Shown in pieces: positions 8,569-18,865 of a stretch of 64,000 nucleotides of DNA (position 1 is the stretch's first letter; each line of letters begins with the position of its first letter). Location: NCBI RefSeq assembly GCF_001611555.1, contig NZ_LSGP01000017.1, forward strand, positions 310,001 through 374,000, written 5' to 3'. Source of the stretch: Anaerosporomusa subterranea (lineage in GTDB: Bacteria > Bacillota > Negativicutes > Sporomusales > Acetonemataceae). The position numbers and the translations under genes are program-made. Below the pieces are notes generated by a model. The model had not been told where the DNA came from, did not search any database, and was given only the letters and a program-made list of their open reading frames with translations.

Positions 8569-9210
8569 CTACTTGCCAGCCAGTTGAACAAATAGGCGGG
8601 TAATATTTGTTTTCGTGAAACGGCCAATGACTTGAAATTTTTCCTCATTACCGACTTTGTTGGCAACAACTACCGGCAGAGAGTCTACTTGTTGGTTGAT
8701 CAGCTTTTCAGCAGCCCGAACGACGGATTCCTCTGGATAGGTAACAATAACATTCGGCATACGAGTCATGACAACATTAGTTGGGAGTTTATTGAGCCCT
8801 TGTCCACCCATTGCCGCTTTTAGCAGGTCTTTGCGCGAGACTATGCCTTCGAGGTATCCGCCTTCAGACACGACAATTAGTGATCCGACGTCTTCGATAA
8901 ACATGGAGACGATCGCATCATAGACAGAAGAACTTTCTTTGACGACAATCGGTTGGGAATGGGCTTCTGCCACAGAGATATTGGCGAGTAAGCTTGCGAT
9001 GAAATCAGTAGGTTCTTTGCCTGTGCAGTAGTAGCCGACCCGAGGCCGGGCTCCGAGCATGCCTGACATAGTTAGAATGGCAAGATCAGGACGTAGCGCA
9101 GCGCGGCTGAGACCTAACTGACCGGCAATTTCCGTGCCGGTGATCGGGCCATGGTGTTTAACAATTTCAAGGATAGTTTCTTGACGTTTGGAAAGTTCGA
9201 TAAAATTCAC
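8569..9210 (-). CDS. ccpN: CcpN-like transcriptional repressor with CBS pair
   Basis: This 213-residue protein matches the layout of CcpN, the repressor of gluconeogenic genes in Bacillus. The N-terminal winged helix reads LSKRQETILEIVKHHGPITG, then LGLSRAALRPDLAILTMSG. Two CBS domains follow (about 82-140 and 145-210) and would bind an adenine nucleotide. Its position upstream of ppsR and ppdK matches the yqzB(ccpN)-yqfL arrangement of Bacillus and supports control of pyruvate/PEP interconversion. The start is GTG at 9210 after AAAGAAG. The 226 bp upstream are AT-rich and hold an 8-bp inverted pair (ATAGTATA near 9255, TATACTAT near 9298) that could be an operator. Confidence 0.85.
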   Translation of the reverse strand: MNFIELSKRQETILEIVKHHGPITGTEIAGQLGLSRAALRPDLAILTMSGMLGARPRVGYYCTGKEPTDFIASLLANISVAEAHSQPIVVKESSSVYDAIVSMFIEDVGSLIVVSEGGYLEGIVSRKDLLKAAMGGQGLNKLPTNVVMTRMPNVIVTYPEESVVRAAEKLINQQVDSLPVVVANKVGNEEKFQVIGRFTKTNITRLFVQLAGK

Positions 9211-9436
9211 CTTCTTTGTATAAGGATTAGCTTGCGAGGCAATAACACCAAAATAGTATAGCTAATTGGTGAAAAGATGTACCGTATAATCAATTATATA
9301 CTATGTTTAACTAAAAATCCCTGCAGAAATATTTGACGAAATTTAAAGAATTATCAGACTACGTAAAAATATTTTTAAATAGTTTAAAAGGTATCAGACA
9401 GGTTGATGGTGAATTCTTAAACAGAGAGGTGTTGTT

Positions 9437-10420
9437 ATGTTATATCTAGCAAACAATTCGACCGATCCCTACTTCAACTTAGCGCTTGAGGAAACTATTT
9501 TCAATACTGGAAAACACGGGGAAACATATATACTATTATGGCAGAACTCGCCGTCAGTTATTATTGGCAAGCATCAAAATACTTTGGTGGAGATTAATGG
9601 CGAGTTCATTCGCAATCGGGGCGTCCATGTTGTACGACGGATGACTGGCGGCGGTGCGGTTTATCATGACCTTGGTAACTTAAATTATTCGTTTATTCAG
9701 CCTGCGGGAGAACAGATCGCGCCAGACTTTGAGAAGTTCGCACGACCGGTAATGGCCGCTTTGGCTAAGCTGGGGGCAGCGACTGAGTTTAGTGGGCGCA
9801 ATGACCTGACTTTAGCTGGCAAGAAATTCTCCGGCAATGCGCAGTGCATCCGAAATGGCAGGGTTCTGCATCATGGCACATTGCTGTTTGACGTTAATCT
9901 TGATGATCTGGAAGCGGCGCTATGTCCTGATCAGGCAAAGATCGCATCAAAGGGAGTTGCTTCGGTACGAAGCCGGGTAACAAACATTAGCAGCTATATG
10001 TCACGGCAGATGACAGTACACGAATTCAAGGAAACGTTGCTTTCCTGCTTGGCTGAGGATCAGCCGCTTACACAGCAAGAGCTGTCAGAAGAACAATTAG
10101 CTGCGGCTTCGGCGTTAGCCGAATCGCGCTACCGGACCTGGGACTGGACTTATGGACAGTCGCCGCCTGCGAATATTAAGCGGGAGAAACGCTTCACCCC
10201 TGGTAAAGTGGAGGCTTGGCTGGATGTGGCGAATGGTCGGATTCGTGATTTGAAATTCTATGGTGATTTCTTTAGTGCTGGCGATCCAGCGGCTGTAGCT
10301 GCGGCTCTCACCGGTTTGCGCTATGAACGCAGCGACCTGGCGGCGGCGCTAGCCTGCCTTGATGTCAAACAGCATTTTGGCGGTATTGGTCAAGAAGAGT
10401 TATTGGAAGTGTTAATTTAA
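9437..10420 (+). CDS. lplA: Lipoate-protein ligase A
   Basis: This 327-residue enzyme activates lipoate with ATP and attaches it to a lysine of lipoyl-domain proteins. The N-terminal catalytic domain has RRMTGGGAVYHDLGNLNYSF (about 69-88), then KFSGNAQ and HHGTLLFDVN. The C-terminal accessory domain starts near 255. No lipoylated partner is encoded in the window. It starts at ATG after GAGAGGTG and ends at its own terminator. Confidence 0.93.
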   Translation: MLYLANNSTDPYFNLALEETIFNTGKHGETYILLWQNSPSVIIGKHQNTLVEINGEFIRNRGVHVVRRMTGGGAVYHDLGNLNYSFIQPAGEQIAPDFEKFARPVMAALAKLGAATEFSGRNDLTLAGKKFSGNAQCIRNGRVLHHGTLLFDVNLDDLEAALCPDQAKIASKGVASVRSRVTNISSYMSRQMTVHEFKETLLSCLAEDQPLTQQELSEEQLAAASALAESRYRTWDWTYGQSPPANIKREKRFTPGKVEAWLDVANGRIRDLKFYGDFFSAGDPAAVAAALTGLRYERSDLAAALACLDVKQHFGGIGQEELLEVLI

Positions 10421-10424
10421 TGAG

Positions 10425-10457
10425 AGGGCCTGAAGCGATTGAGCTTCAGGCCCTTTT
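10425..10457 (+). terminator. Terminator of lplA
   Basis: AGGGCCTGAAGC pairs with GCTTCAGGCCCT, then T5. It lies 4 bp past the stop. Confidence 0.9.
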
Positions 10458-10506
10458 TCTAAACCAATAAAAATTATAAATTCACGAAGCGAACGTGGTT
10501 ATGTTT

Positions 10507-10600
10507 CCACAGAGTAAAGGAGGGAACACAGAGGTCACAGAGGCGAAGAATATACTCTGTGTACTCTGTGGAATCGTTTTCTGTACTCCTAAAGACCCTA
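10507..10600. repeat. Interspersed palindrome, family A, copy 3
   Basis: The left arm has CCACAGAGTAAAGGAGGG and CACAGAGGTCACAGAGG. The right arm has ACTCTGTGTACTCTGTGG followed by the tail GTACTCCTAAAGACC. It occupies the 304-bp gap between lplA and glgB. The rest of the gap shows only the ribosome site GAGGGGAG before glgB. Confidence 0.8.
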
Positions 10601-10724
10601 CCGCTAAGTCTTATAGGTAACGGCGGTTTTTCTTAACCTGAAGCTAACAATTCCCTTGCCTCGTAGGCAGGAATTAACTGATTCATGGTGAATTTTACCA
10701 TTAGAAAACCGAGGGGAGATTGCA

Positions 10725-12611
10725 ATGATGAAACAGCCTCTCTTTAGTGAATATGAACTATATTTATTCAATGAAGGCCGCAATTTTGCCAGTTATCAGA
10801 CTCTAGGGGCGCATCTGGTTGAATATGACGGCGTTTGGGGAGTCCGTTTTGCTGTTTGGGCGCCTCATGCAACTGCTGTTAAGGTAGTAGGCGAATTTAA
10901 CGATTGGCAAGGCGACAATTCGCCAATGAGTCGACAGGGTGAGTCTGGTGTTTGGGCGTTGTTCATTCCCGGCTTGATAGTCGGTGAGATTTATAAATAT
11001 GCGATCGACACAGCCCAAGGCTGTTTGCTGAAAGCTGACCCATTCGCTTTTTTTGCTGAGCAGCGGCCAAAGTCGGCCTCGGTAGTTGCTGAATTGGGCA
11101 GTTATTGTTGGCAAGATGCTGATTGGCGAAGTCAGAAGCGAGGGCAACTGCTTGACAAGCCAGTCAATATCTATGAGGTTCATCTCGGGTCCTGGCGACT
11201 GGGGCCAGATGGCGGGATGCTCAGTTACCGCGAATTAGCCCGTATTCTGCCAGCTTATGCTGCTGACATGGGCTATACACACCTTGAATTAATGCCGCTG
11301 GCTGAGCATCCGTTTGACGGCTCTTGGGGCTATCAGGCGACAGGTTATTATGCTGTCACCAGTCGCTATGGCAGTCCGCAGGAATTTATGGAGTTTGTCG
11401 ACGCCTGCCATGCGCGCGGACTGGGCGTGATCTTGGATTGGGTTCCTGGGCATTTCTGCAATGACGGCCATGGCCTAAAAGCGTTTGACGGCACGCCCCT
11501 GTTTGAAAGCGACCGTCCGCTGCGGGCCGAAAACCGGCAATGGGGTACAACTAATTTTGACTTTAGCCGTTCAGAGGTTTGGAGCTTTTTGATCTCCAAT
11601 GCCTTGTTTTGGCTTGACGTTTACCATATCGATGGTCTGCGGGTAGACGCTGTGGCTAATCTGCTCTATTTGGATTATGCACGTGAACCTGGAGACTGGG
11701 AGCCTAATCGTTACGGCGGCAGGGAGAATATCGAAGCAATTGACTTTTTGCGCAAATTGCATGAAGCCGTGTTCGCGCGATTTCCTAACGCGTTGATGAT
11801 CGCGGAAGAATCCACGTCCTGGCCACTTGTTACAGCTCCGACCTTCACCGGTGGTCTGGGCTTTAATTATAAGTGGAATATGGGCTGGATGAACGACATG
11901 CTTTTATACATGGAAACAGATCCGCTGCAACGCAGATGGCGGCATGATAAACTGACATTTTCGCTGATGTACGCGTTTTCGGAGAACTTTGTTTTGCCGC
12001 TGTCGCACGATGAGGTTGTTCACGGCAAGAAGTCACTGTTAGACAAAATGCCGGGAGACTATTGGCAGAAGTTCGCGAACTTGCGGGCTTTCTATGCCTA
12101 TATGATTGGGCACCCAGGCAAGAAGCTGCTGTTTATGGGCGGTGAATTTGGACAGTTTATCGAATGGAATGAAGCGCAAAGCCTGGATTGGCATCTCCTT
12201 AGTTATGACATGCATCAAAAGCTGCATAACTATGTATCTGCTCTGAATCATTACTATTTGCAACAGCCTTGTTTTTGGGAAAAGGATGCTGGCTGGGAAG
12301 GTTTTGAGTGGATCAATTGTGAGGATAGCCTGCACAGTATTGTGTCATTATTGCGCCGCGACAGTCATAATAATGTCAGGCTGATGATCGTCAACTTCAC
12401 TCCGGTCGAGCGGCTAGCTTACCGAATAGGCGTGCCGCTGCGCGGAAAATACTGTGAAGAATTCAATAGTGACTCACAGGAGTATGGCGGTTCCGGCCTT
12501 AATAACACCGGCATTATCCGCAGTGAACCCGTGCCTTGGGATAACTGGGAACAGTCGGTGGTCATCACCGTGCCGCCGCTAGCGGCAGTCGTGCTGGCGC
12601 CGATGGGCTAA
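10725..12611 (+). CDS. glgB: 1,4-alpha-glucan branching enzyme
   Basis: GlgB cuts alpha-1,4 chains of glycogen and rejoins them as alpha-1,6 branches. The 628 residues comprise an N-terminal CBM48-type domain (about 25-120) and a GH13 barrel. The four catalytic regions are DWVPGHF, GLRVDAV (nucleophile Asp), MIAEEST (acid Glu) and LSHDEVVHG. It is the first gene of a six-gene glycogen operon with short gaps. ATG codons at 10725 and 10728 are both possible behind GAGGGGAG. Confidence 0.96.
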   Translation: MMKQPLFSEYELYLFNEGRNFASYQTLGAHLVEYDGVWGVRFAVWAPHATAVKVVGEFNDWQGDNSPMSRQGESGVWALFIPGLIVGEIYKYAIDTAQGCLLKADPFAFFAEQRPKSASVVAELGSYCWQDADWRSQKRGQLLDKPVNIYEVHLGSWRLGPDGGMLSYRELARILPAYAADMGYTHLELMPLAEHPFDGSWGYQATGYYAVTSRYGSPQEFMEFVDACHARGLGVILDWVPGHFCNDGHGLKAFDGTPLFESDRPLRAENRQWGTTNFDFSRSEVWSFLISNALFWLDVYHIDGLRVDAVANLLYLDYAREPGDWEPNRYGGRENIEAIDFLRKLHEAVFARFPNALMIAEESTSWPLVTAPTFTGGLGFNYKWNMGWMNDMLLYMETDPLQRRWRHDKLTFSLMYAFSENFVLPLSHDEVVHGKKSLLDKMPGDYWQKFANLRAFYAYMIGHPGKKLLFMGGEFGQFIEWNEAQSLDWHLLSYDMHQKLHNYVSALNHYYLQQPCFWEKDAGWEGFEWINCEDSLHSIVSLLRRDSHNNVRLMIVNFTPVERLAYRIGVPLRGKYCEEFNSDSQEYGGSGLNNTGIIRSEPVPWDNWEQSVVITVPPLAAVVLAPMG

Positions 12612-12630
12612 GAAAAAAAGAAGGAGGAGG

Positions 12631-13812
12631 ATGAGGATGAGAAAAGAGTGTGTTGCCATGATTCTGGCTGGTGGGCAGGGGTCTCGGCTGGGCGTGCTGA
12701 CAAAACGTTTAGCCAAGCCAGCTGTTCCGTTCGGCGGCAAATACCGCATTATTGACTTTCCACTGTCAAACTGCAACAACTCGGGCATTTACACGGTAGG
12801 GGTGCTGACTCAGTATCAGCCGCTTGACCTGCATACGTATATTGGCATTGGCAGCGCTTGGGATCTTGACCGGATGGGTGGTGGCGTTTACGTCCTGCCT
12901 CCGTTTGTCGGGCAAAAAGGCGGCGAGTGGTATAAAGGAACGGCAAATGCCATATATCAGAACACTGAGTTTATTGATACATTTGATCCTGATTATGTCC
13001 TGATTCTGTCTGGCGATCATATCTACAAGATGGATTATTCGCTGATGCTGGAGTTTCATAAAGAAAAACAAGCTGACGCGACGATCGCTGTCTTTCAAGT
13101 GCCTTGGGAAGAAGCCAGCCGGTTCGGCATTATGAATGCTGACGCTGATAAGAGAATTGTTGAATTTGATGAAAAGCCCAAACAGCCGAAAAGCAACTTG
13201 GCTTCGATGGGAGTATATATCTTTAAATGGGATGTGCTTAAGGCCTACTTAGAGGCAGATGAACGGGATGCAACCTCCGAAAACGACTTTGGCAAGAACG
13301 TCATTCCCTGCATGCTGAATGCAGGACTACGTATGTACGCCTATCCGTTTCAAGGCTATTGGAAGGATGTCGGCACAGTGGAAAGCCTATGGGAAGCAAA
13401 TATGGACCTGTTGGCCGACCGGCCGGAGCTCGACCTGCATGATCCTAGTTGGCGGATTTACGCAGTTAACCCCTCTTTGCCGTCACACTTTATCGCCAGC
13501 CAAGCCAAGATCAGCAACTCGATGGTTAGTGAAGGGTGTACTATTCACGGCGAAGTCGATACAAGTGTTCTTTTCCCCGGGGTGTCAGTGGCGGCTGGAG
13601 CTGTGATTCGTCATTCGATTATATTCCCAGATGCTCAGATTGGCGCAGGAGCTGTCATCGAAAAAGCGATTATCGGCAGCCGGACAGTGATTGATGCAGG
13701 GGTGAGCGTTGGCTGTGAAGGTGGCGCCAATGACGGAATAGCTGTTGTTGGCGATGATATTGTCATTCCCGCCGGTACGACAATCCCTTGTCGCGCTATG
13801 GTGGAGTCATAG
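12631..13812 (+). CDS. glgC: Glucose-1-phosphate adenylyltransferase, catalytic subunit
   Basis: GlgC makes ADP-glucose from glucose-1-phosphate and ATP, the committed step of glycogen synthesis. The 393 residues begin with the nucleotide loop [10 protein letters not shown] (about 11-20) and [15 protein letters not shown], followed by the substrate loop around WYKGTANA. The C-terminal third is a left-handed beta-helix of hexapeptide repeats. A strong AAGAAGGAGGAGG site precedes it. It pairs with the GlgD subunit next door, as in Bacillus. Confidence 0.96.
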   Translation: MRMRKECVAMILAGGQGSRLGVLTKRLAKPAVPFGGKYRIIDFPLSNCNNSGIYTVGVLTQYQPLDLHTYIGIGSAWDLDRMGGGVYVLPPFVGQKGGEWYKGTANAIYQNTEFIDTFDPDYVLILSGDHIYKMDYSLMLEFHKEKQADATIAVFQVPWEEASRFGIMNADADKRIVEFDEKPKQPKSNLASMGVYIFKWDVLKAYLEADERDATSENDFGKNVIPCMLNAGLRMYAYPFQGYWKDVGTVESLWEANMDLLADRPELDLHDPSWRIYAVNPSLPSHFIASQAKISNSMVSEGCTIHGEVDTSVLFPGVSVAAGAVIRHSIIFPDAQIGAGAVIEKAIIGSRTVIDAGVSVGCEGGANDGIAVVGDDIVIPAGTTIPCRAMVES

Positions 13813-13826
13813 GAGGTGGTGTGAGA

Positions 13827-14948
13827 ATGAAACGAGTTCTTGGCCTCATCAATCTGTTCGAAAATGAAGATTTATTACGAGAATTAACGCAAAGCCGGCC
13901 GCTAGCCGCTATTCCGTTCGCCGGACGCTACCGGGTAATCGATTTTATCTTATCAAATATGGTAAACTCCGGGATACGTAATGTCGGCATACTAGCCTAT
14001 TCCAATTATCGATCGCTGATGGACCATCTACGCTCAGGCAAGGAGTGGGACTTAGCCCGTAAACGCGACGGACTTTTCATACTTCCATCCAATCAGGCGC
14101 CAGGCCGAATTCGCTCTGGTGAGGGCGATATTGAGCAGATGTATTCGCATTTTGAGTATTTTAAGCGTTCTAAGGAACAATATGTTCTCATTGCCGGCAG
14201 TTCCATGATAGCCAATATTCAGTTTAACGGTATGCTGGATTTCCATCGGCAAACCGGCGCTGATGTCACTGTTCTCTTTCAGCCTGGTTGCCAGCTTGAA
14301 GGTCAGGATTACCGCCATTGCACATTCATCAAGACAGATGCGGACGGACGAGTTTCTGACGCTGCAGTCAGCCATGATCCGGGCGGCGATCAGCAAATGT
14401 CGATGCGCGTGTATCTCATGGAGCGCAAACTGTTCATGGATATTGTTGAACGTTGTATGCTGAAAGGGGAACACAGTTTTATTAAAGACGGCTTGATTCG
14501 TAATTTAGGCCAATTGAAGATATACGGTTATCCCTTCCAGGGCCATGTCGCAGTGATTAATTCAGTGTTTGGCTATTATCACCATAGCCTGTCACTGTTA
14601 CAGCCTGAGGTACGGCAGAATCTGTTTTCGCGCAACAATCCCATCTATACCAAAACCAAGGATGAAGCGCCGACTAACTACCGATTGGGAGCTAAAGCCA
14701 GCAATTCGTTGGTTGCCAATGGCTGCGTGATTGAGGGAACGGTGGAGAATAGTATTCTGTTTCGCGGGGTACATATCCGACCTGGCGCATCAGTGAGAAA
14801 TTGCGTGATTATGCAAAAATGCGATATCGGACCGGGGGTGTCACTGGACACAGTGATCTGTGACAAAGACGTAAAGATCGGACCAGGCCGCACGATTAAG
14901 GGGGAAATAGCCTATCCTATTATTATCAGGAAAGGAACGGTGATCTAG
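13827..14948 (+). CDS. glgD: GlgD, non-catalytic partner subunit of ADP-glucose pyrophosphorylase
   Basis: This protein of about 373 residues resembles GlgC throughout (PLAAIPFAGRYRVIDFILSN, then a beta-helix C-terminus). The nucleotide-binding glycine loop has become GLINLFENEDL, so it is probably regulatory, as known for Firmicutes GlgCD pairs. AGGAGG lies at 13811-13816. GTG at 13821 and ATG at 13827 are both possible; ATG is chosen from the family's usual MKRVLGLIN start. Translation is coupled to glgC, whose stop overlaps the ribosome site. Confidence 0.92.
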   Translation: MKRVLGLINLFENEDLLRELTQSRPLAAIPFAGRYRVIDFILSNMVNSGIRNVGILAYSNYRSLMDHLRSGKEWDLARKRDGLFILPSNQAPGRIRSGEGDIEQMYSHFEYFKRSKEQYVLIAGSSMIANIQFNGMLDFHRQTGADVTVLFQPGCQLEGQDYRHCTFIKTDADGRVSDAAVSHDPGGDQQMSMRVYLMERKLFMDIVERCMLKGEHSFIKDGLIRNLGQLKIYGYPFQGHVAVINSVFGYYHHSLSLLQPEVRQNLFSRNNPIYTKTKDEAPTNYRLGAKASNSLVANGCVIEGTVENSILFRGVHIRPGASVRNCVIMQKCDIGPGVSLDTVICDKDVKIGPGRTIKGEIAYPIIIRKGTVI

Positions 14949-14949
14949 T

Positions 14950-16377
14950 ATGTTAAAAGTCCTGTTGGTCGCTGCCGAAGCCGTGCCTTTTGTGAAGACC
15001 GGCGGATTAGCAGATGTAATGGGCTCTCTGCCTAAGGCGCTGCGTAATCTGGGAATCGATGCGAGAGTTATCATTCCGAAATATGGAGATATTCCTGGCC
15101 AGTTTAAAGAAGAATTCGAAAGAGTTGCTGAACTGACCGTGCCGGTTGGCTGGCGCAATCAGTATTGTGGTGTGGAAGCCTATACCTGTGATGGAGTTCC
15201 CTTTTATTTCATTGACAATGAATACTATTTCCGCCGCGCCGGTCTGTACGGCTATTATGATGACGGCGAGCGCTTCGCATTCTTTTCGCGGGCTGTGCCG
15301 GCTATTCTGCCACATATCGACTTTCAGCCTGATGTGTTGCATTGCCATGATTGGCATGCGGCGATGGCTATCGTTATGATGGGGGCTCACCACCGGCAAG
15401 ATCCGTTTTATGCCAATATCCGCACAATGTTTACTATTCATAACTTAAAATATCAAGGTGTGTTTGCGCCTGATGTATTAGGTGAGTTGCTCAGTCTGGG
15501 GCCTGAGTATTTTACGGCCGAAACGCTGGAATTTCACGGCGCGGTAAACTATATGAAAGGTGGGCTTGTGTTCGCCGATGCAGTGACAACCGTGAGCCCC
15601 TCCTATGCAATGGAAATTCAGAGTCCCTGGTTTGGTGAACAGCTTGATGGTATACTCCGCAAACGGCAGGATGAACTGCATGGCATCCTAAACGGTATTG
15701 ACTGTGAGCTGTACAATCCAGCGACCGATCCGGCGCTGTTTATTAACTATACCTGGCGTTCGATCAAACGCAAACAGCGTAATAAGATGAAACTTCAAGA
15801 ATTGTTGGGATTGCCGGTTTCGGAATCGATCCCCATGGTTGCCATCGTGTCTCGGCTGGTTGAAGCTAAGGGGCTTGATCTGGTGACCGGGGTGCTTGAT
15901 GAGCTTCTTGACTTGAATGTCCAATTGGTGATACTAGGCACTGGGGATGAAAAGTATGAAGGTATGTTCCGAGTGGCAGGACATCAAAGACCAAATCAGG
16001 TATCAGCAAACATCTTTTTTGACGAGACTTTAGCCAGACGCATTTACGCGGCCAGTGATTTGTTCCTGATGCCGTCACAGTTTGAACCGTGTGGCATTGG
16101 TCAGTTAATTGCCATGCGTTACGGCAGTTTGCCTGTCGTCCGCGAGACCGGCGGTTTGCGCGATACTGTAACCCCGTACGACCAGACAACAGGAGCCGGT
16201 TGCGGCTTCCGGTTCACTAATTACAACGCTCATGATTTGCTGCGTACGTTGGAAGACGCTGTGGCATTATATGAACAGCCGGAAGTCTGGACGAAGCTGG
16301 CGCAGCAGGCGATGCGTCAAGACTTCAGTTGGGGACGGTCTGCTACCCTGTATCGTGACTTGTATCAGACCCTGTAA
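14950..16377 (+). CDS. glgA: Glycogen synthase (ADP-glucose, GT5)
   Basis: GlgA extends alpha-1,4 glucan chains from ADP-glucose. The 475 residues show the N-terminal KTGGLADVMGSLPKAL (ADP-glucose binding, about 16-31), HCHDWHAAM near 135 and the C-terminal PSQFEPCGIGQL near 375, which contains the catalytic Glu region of GT5 enzymes. It starts one base after the stop of glgD. Confidence 0.96.
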   Translation: MLKVLLVAAEAVPFVKTGGLADVMGSLPKALRNLGIDARVIIPKYGDIPGQFKEEFERVAELTVPVGWRNQYCGVEAYTCDGVPFYFIDNEYYFRRAGLYGYYDDGERFAFFSRAVPAILPHIDFQPDVLHCHDWHAAMAIVMMGAHHRQDPFYANIRTMFTIHNLKYQGVFAPDVLGELLSLGPEYFTAETLEFHGAVNYMKGGLVFADAVTTVSPSYAMEIQSPWFGEQLDGILRKRQDELHGILNGIDCELYNPATDPALFINYTWRSIKRKQRNKMKLQELLGLPVSESIPMVAIVSRLVEAKGLDLVTGVLDELLDLNVQLVILGTGDEKYEGMFRVAGHQRPNQVSANIFFDETLARRIYAASDLFLMPSQFEPCGIGQLIAMRYGSLPVVRETGGLRDTVTPYDQTTGAGCGFRFTNYNAHDLLRTLEDAVALYEQPEVWTKLAQQAMRQDFSWGRSATLYRDLYQTL

Positions 16378-16423
16378 CAGCTATGGGGGATTTTCAACGG
16401 CCTCGAAAGGAGAGTGGAACTAG

Positions 16424-18865
16424 TTGAGTCAACACGAAGAGTTCAGGGCGGCCTTCAGTGAGAAAACACAGACCTTGCTGGGCAAGAGTTTGTCAGATTC
16501 CAGCTTGCAGGACAAATACACTGTGCTGGGTGCTCTGCTTCGGGACCAAATCAGCCAATTGTGGGTAAAAACCAATGATGAATATCTGCATCGTGGCGAG
16601 CGCCAGGTATATTACTTCTCAATTGAGTTCCTGTTGGGGCGGTTGCTGGGGTCAAACTTATTGAACATGGGAGTTGCTGAAACCAGACGACAAGAATTAA
16701 GCAGTCTTGGAATTGACCTTAGCCAGCTCGAACAACAGGAGCCGGATGCGGGTCTAGGCAATGGCGGACTGGGCAGATTAGCTGCTTGCTTTCTTGATTC
16801 AGCCGCCTCACTTCATTTGCCGGTGCATGGCTGTGGTATCCGCTATAAATATGGATTGTTTGAACAGAAACTTGTTGATGGTTATCAGACTGAGCTGCCG
16901 GATAACTGGTTAAAAAACGGATCTGTCTGGGAGATGCGCAAAGGCGATAAAGCGGTCGAGGTCCGTTTTTATGGTCAAGTCCAGCTCAAACCGACCGATA
17001 GCGGCAGGCTGAAAGTCGAACACACCAACTATTGGCCTGTACTAGCTGTACCTTACGATGTGCCTGTTATCGGCTTTAATAACCAGACGGTTAATACTCT
17101 TCGGTTATGGAATGCTGAGGTCATGCCGGATGATCCGAACAGCTTTGACCGGACGAACCCGCTGAAGGCACTCGAATACCGCTATACGGTTGAGTCGATC
17201 ACGGAAATACTGTATCCTGATGACACTCACTATGAAGGCCGTGTTCTGCGGCTGAAACAACAATATTTCTTTGTGTCAGCCGGACTGCAGAGTATTGTGC
17301 GCCGTTATAAGAAAAAGAACGGATCGCTAGCCGATTTTGATGAAAAAATCGCCGTCCATATCAATGACACCCACCCGGTTCTGGTGATTCCCGAATTAAT
17401 GCGCATTCTGATGGATCAGGAAGGTATGAGTTGGGATCAAGCCTGGCAAATTACCGTGAACACAGTCTCTTATACCAATCATACGATTTTGCCGGAGGCG
17501 CTGGAAAAGTGGCCTGTTGATATTTTGCGGGAGTTACTGCCGCGCATCTTCATGATTATCGAAGAAATTAACGAACGCTTTTGCCGGGAACTGTGGGGAC
17601 ACTATCCCGGTGAGTGGAATCGTATCGCCGCCATGGCGATCATCAACGAAGGCTATGTCCATATGGCACATTTGGCAGTGGCTGGCAGCAACAGTGTCAA
17701 CGGAGTAGCCAAGATTCACACTGAGATTTTGAAGAAAGACGTTATGAAACGTTTTTATCAGTTATACCCGTATAAATTTAACAACAAGACCAACGGCATT
17801 ACCCACCGCCGCTGGCTGTTAAAGGCTAATCCAGGCCTGTCGAAGCTGATCACATCGGCAATTGGCTCGAGCTGGATTCATCATCCAGCCTATTTAGCTA
17901 GTCTAAGCCGTTTGGCCGGTGATGTTGCGTTTGGCGAATCGGTCGCGGCAGTTAAACGTGCCAATAAAGAACGCCTTGCTCGCCATATTCAGGATAAGTA
18001 TGGCATAACGCTTGACTGTAATGCGATATTTGATGTTCAAGTCAAGCGTATTCATCTCTATAAACGGCAGCAATTAAATGCGCTGCACATTCTGGATATT
18101 TATAACCGATTGCGGGAAAATCCGGACCTTGATATCACACCGCGCGTATTTTTATTTGCTGGCAAGGCGGCACCAGGCTACTATCTTGCCAAACGAGTGA
18201 TTAAATTGATTAATTGTCTAGGAGAACTGATCAACAACGATCCTATAGTCAGAGACCGGTTAAAGGTGGTGTACCTTGAAAATTACAGCGTCTCGCTGGG
18301 GGAAATAATCTTTCCGGCAGCAGATGTGAGTGAGCAAATTTCGACTGCCAGTAAGGAAGCCTCAGGCACTGGCAATATGAAGTTTATGATGAATGGTGCT
18401 GTTACGTTAGGCACGATGGATGGCGCTAATATCGAAATCCGCGAAGAAGTCGGTGACGACAATATCGTTATCTTTGGCTTGACGGCTGAAGAAGTCATTA
18501 ACTATTACCAGACAGGCAGCTACCGGCCGCGCGAAATGTTGGCAGATCCGCGGTTGCGCCTGGTACTTGATCAGCTTTGCAATGGTTTTTTGCCAACGCC
18601 TGCAGCTGAGTTTTGCGCGCTACACGACTCGCTAATCGACTATGACGAGTATTTCGTGCTCAAAGATTTTGCCAGCTATGCGGATGCTCAGACAAAGATT
18701 GACCGCTTATTCGCTGACCGGAAGCGCTGGAACGGCATGGCGATCCGCAATATCGCGCAATCCGGCTTTTTCTCCAGCGATCGCACCATTTCTGAATATG
18801 CTATTGGAATCTGGAAGATTAATCCTGTCCCGATCGGCAACCCGTATTGGATGGAGGAGAGCTAA
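16424..18865 (+). CDS. glgP: Glycogen/starch phosphorylase
   Basis: GlgP releases glucose-1-phosphate from glycogen by phosphorolysis. The 813 residues are full length for GT35. The pyridoxal-phosphate lysine lies in EASGTGNMKFMMNGA (about 645-660), and GLGNGGLGRLAACFLDS near 108-124 is the usual N-terminal motif. It starts at TTG behind AAAGGAG. Its stop TAA touches the ATG of the next gene. Confidence 0.96.
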   Translation: MSQHEEFRAAFSEKTQTLLGKSLSDSSLQDKYTVLGALLRDQISQLWVKTNDEYLHRGERQVYYFSIEFLLGRLLGSNLLNMGVAETRRQELSSLGIDLSQLEQQEPDAGLGNGGLGRLAACFLDSAASLHLPVHGCGIRYKYGLFEQKLVDGYQTELPDNWLKNGSVWEMRKGDKAVEVRFYGQVQLKPTDSGRLKVEHTNYWPVLAVPYDVPVIGFNNQTVNTLRLWNAEVMPDDPNSFDRTNPLKALEYRYTVESITEILYPDDTHYEGRVLRLKQQYFFVSAGLQSIVRRYKKKNGSLADFDEKIAVHINDTHPVLVIPELMRILMDQEGMSWDQAWQITVNTVSYTNHTILPEALEKWPVDILRELLPRIFMIIEEINERFCRELWGHYPGEWNRIAAMAIINEGYVHMAHLAVAGSNSVNGVAKIHTEILKKDVMKRFYQLYPYKFNNKTNGITHRRWLLKANPGLSKLITSAIGSSWIHHPAYLASLSRLAGDVAFGESVAAVKRANKERLARHIQDKYGITLDCNAIFDVQVKRIHLYKRQQLNALHILDIYNRLRENPDLDITPRVFLFAGKAAPGYYLAKRVIKLINCLGELINNDPIVRDRLKVVYLENYSVSLGEIIFPAADVSEQISTASKEASGTGNMKFMMNGAVTLGTMDGANIEIREEVGDDNIVIFGLTAEEVINYYQTGSYRPREMLADPRLRLVLDQLCNGFLPTPAAEFCALHDSLIDYDEYFVLKDFASYADAQTKIDRLFADRKRWNGMAIRNIAQSGFFSSDRTISEYAIGIWKINPVPIGNPYWMEES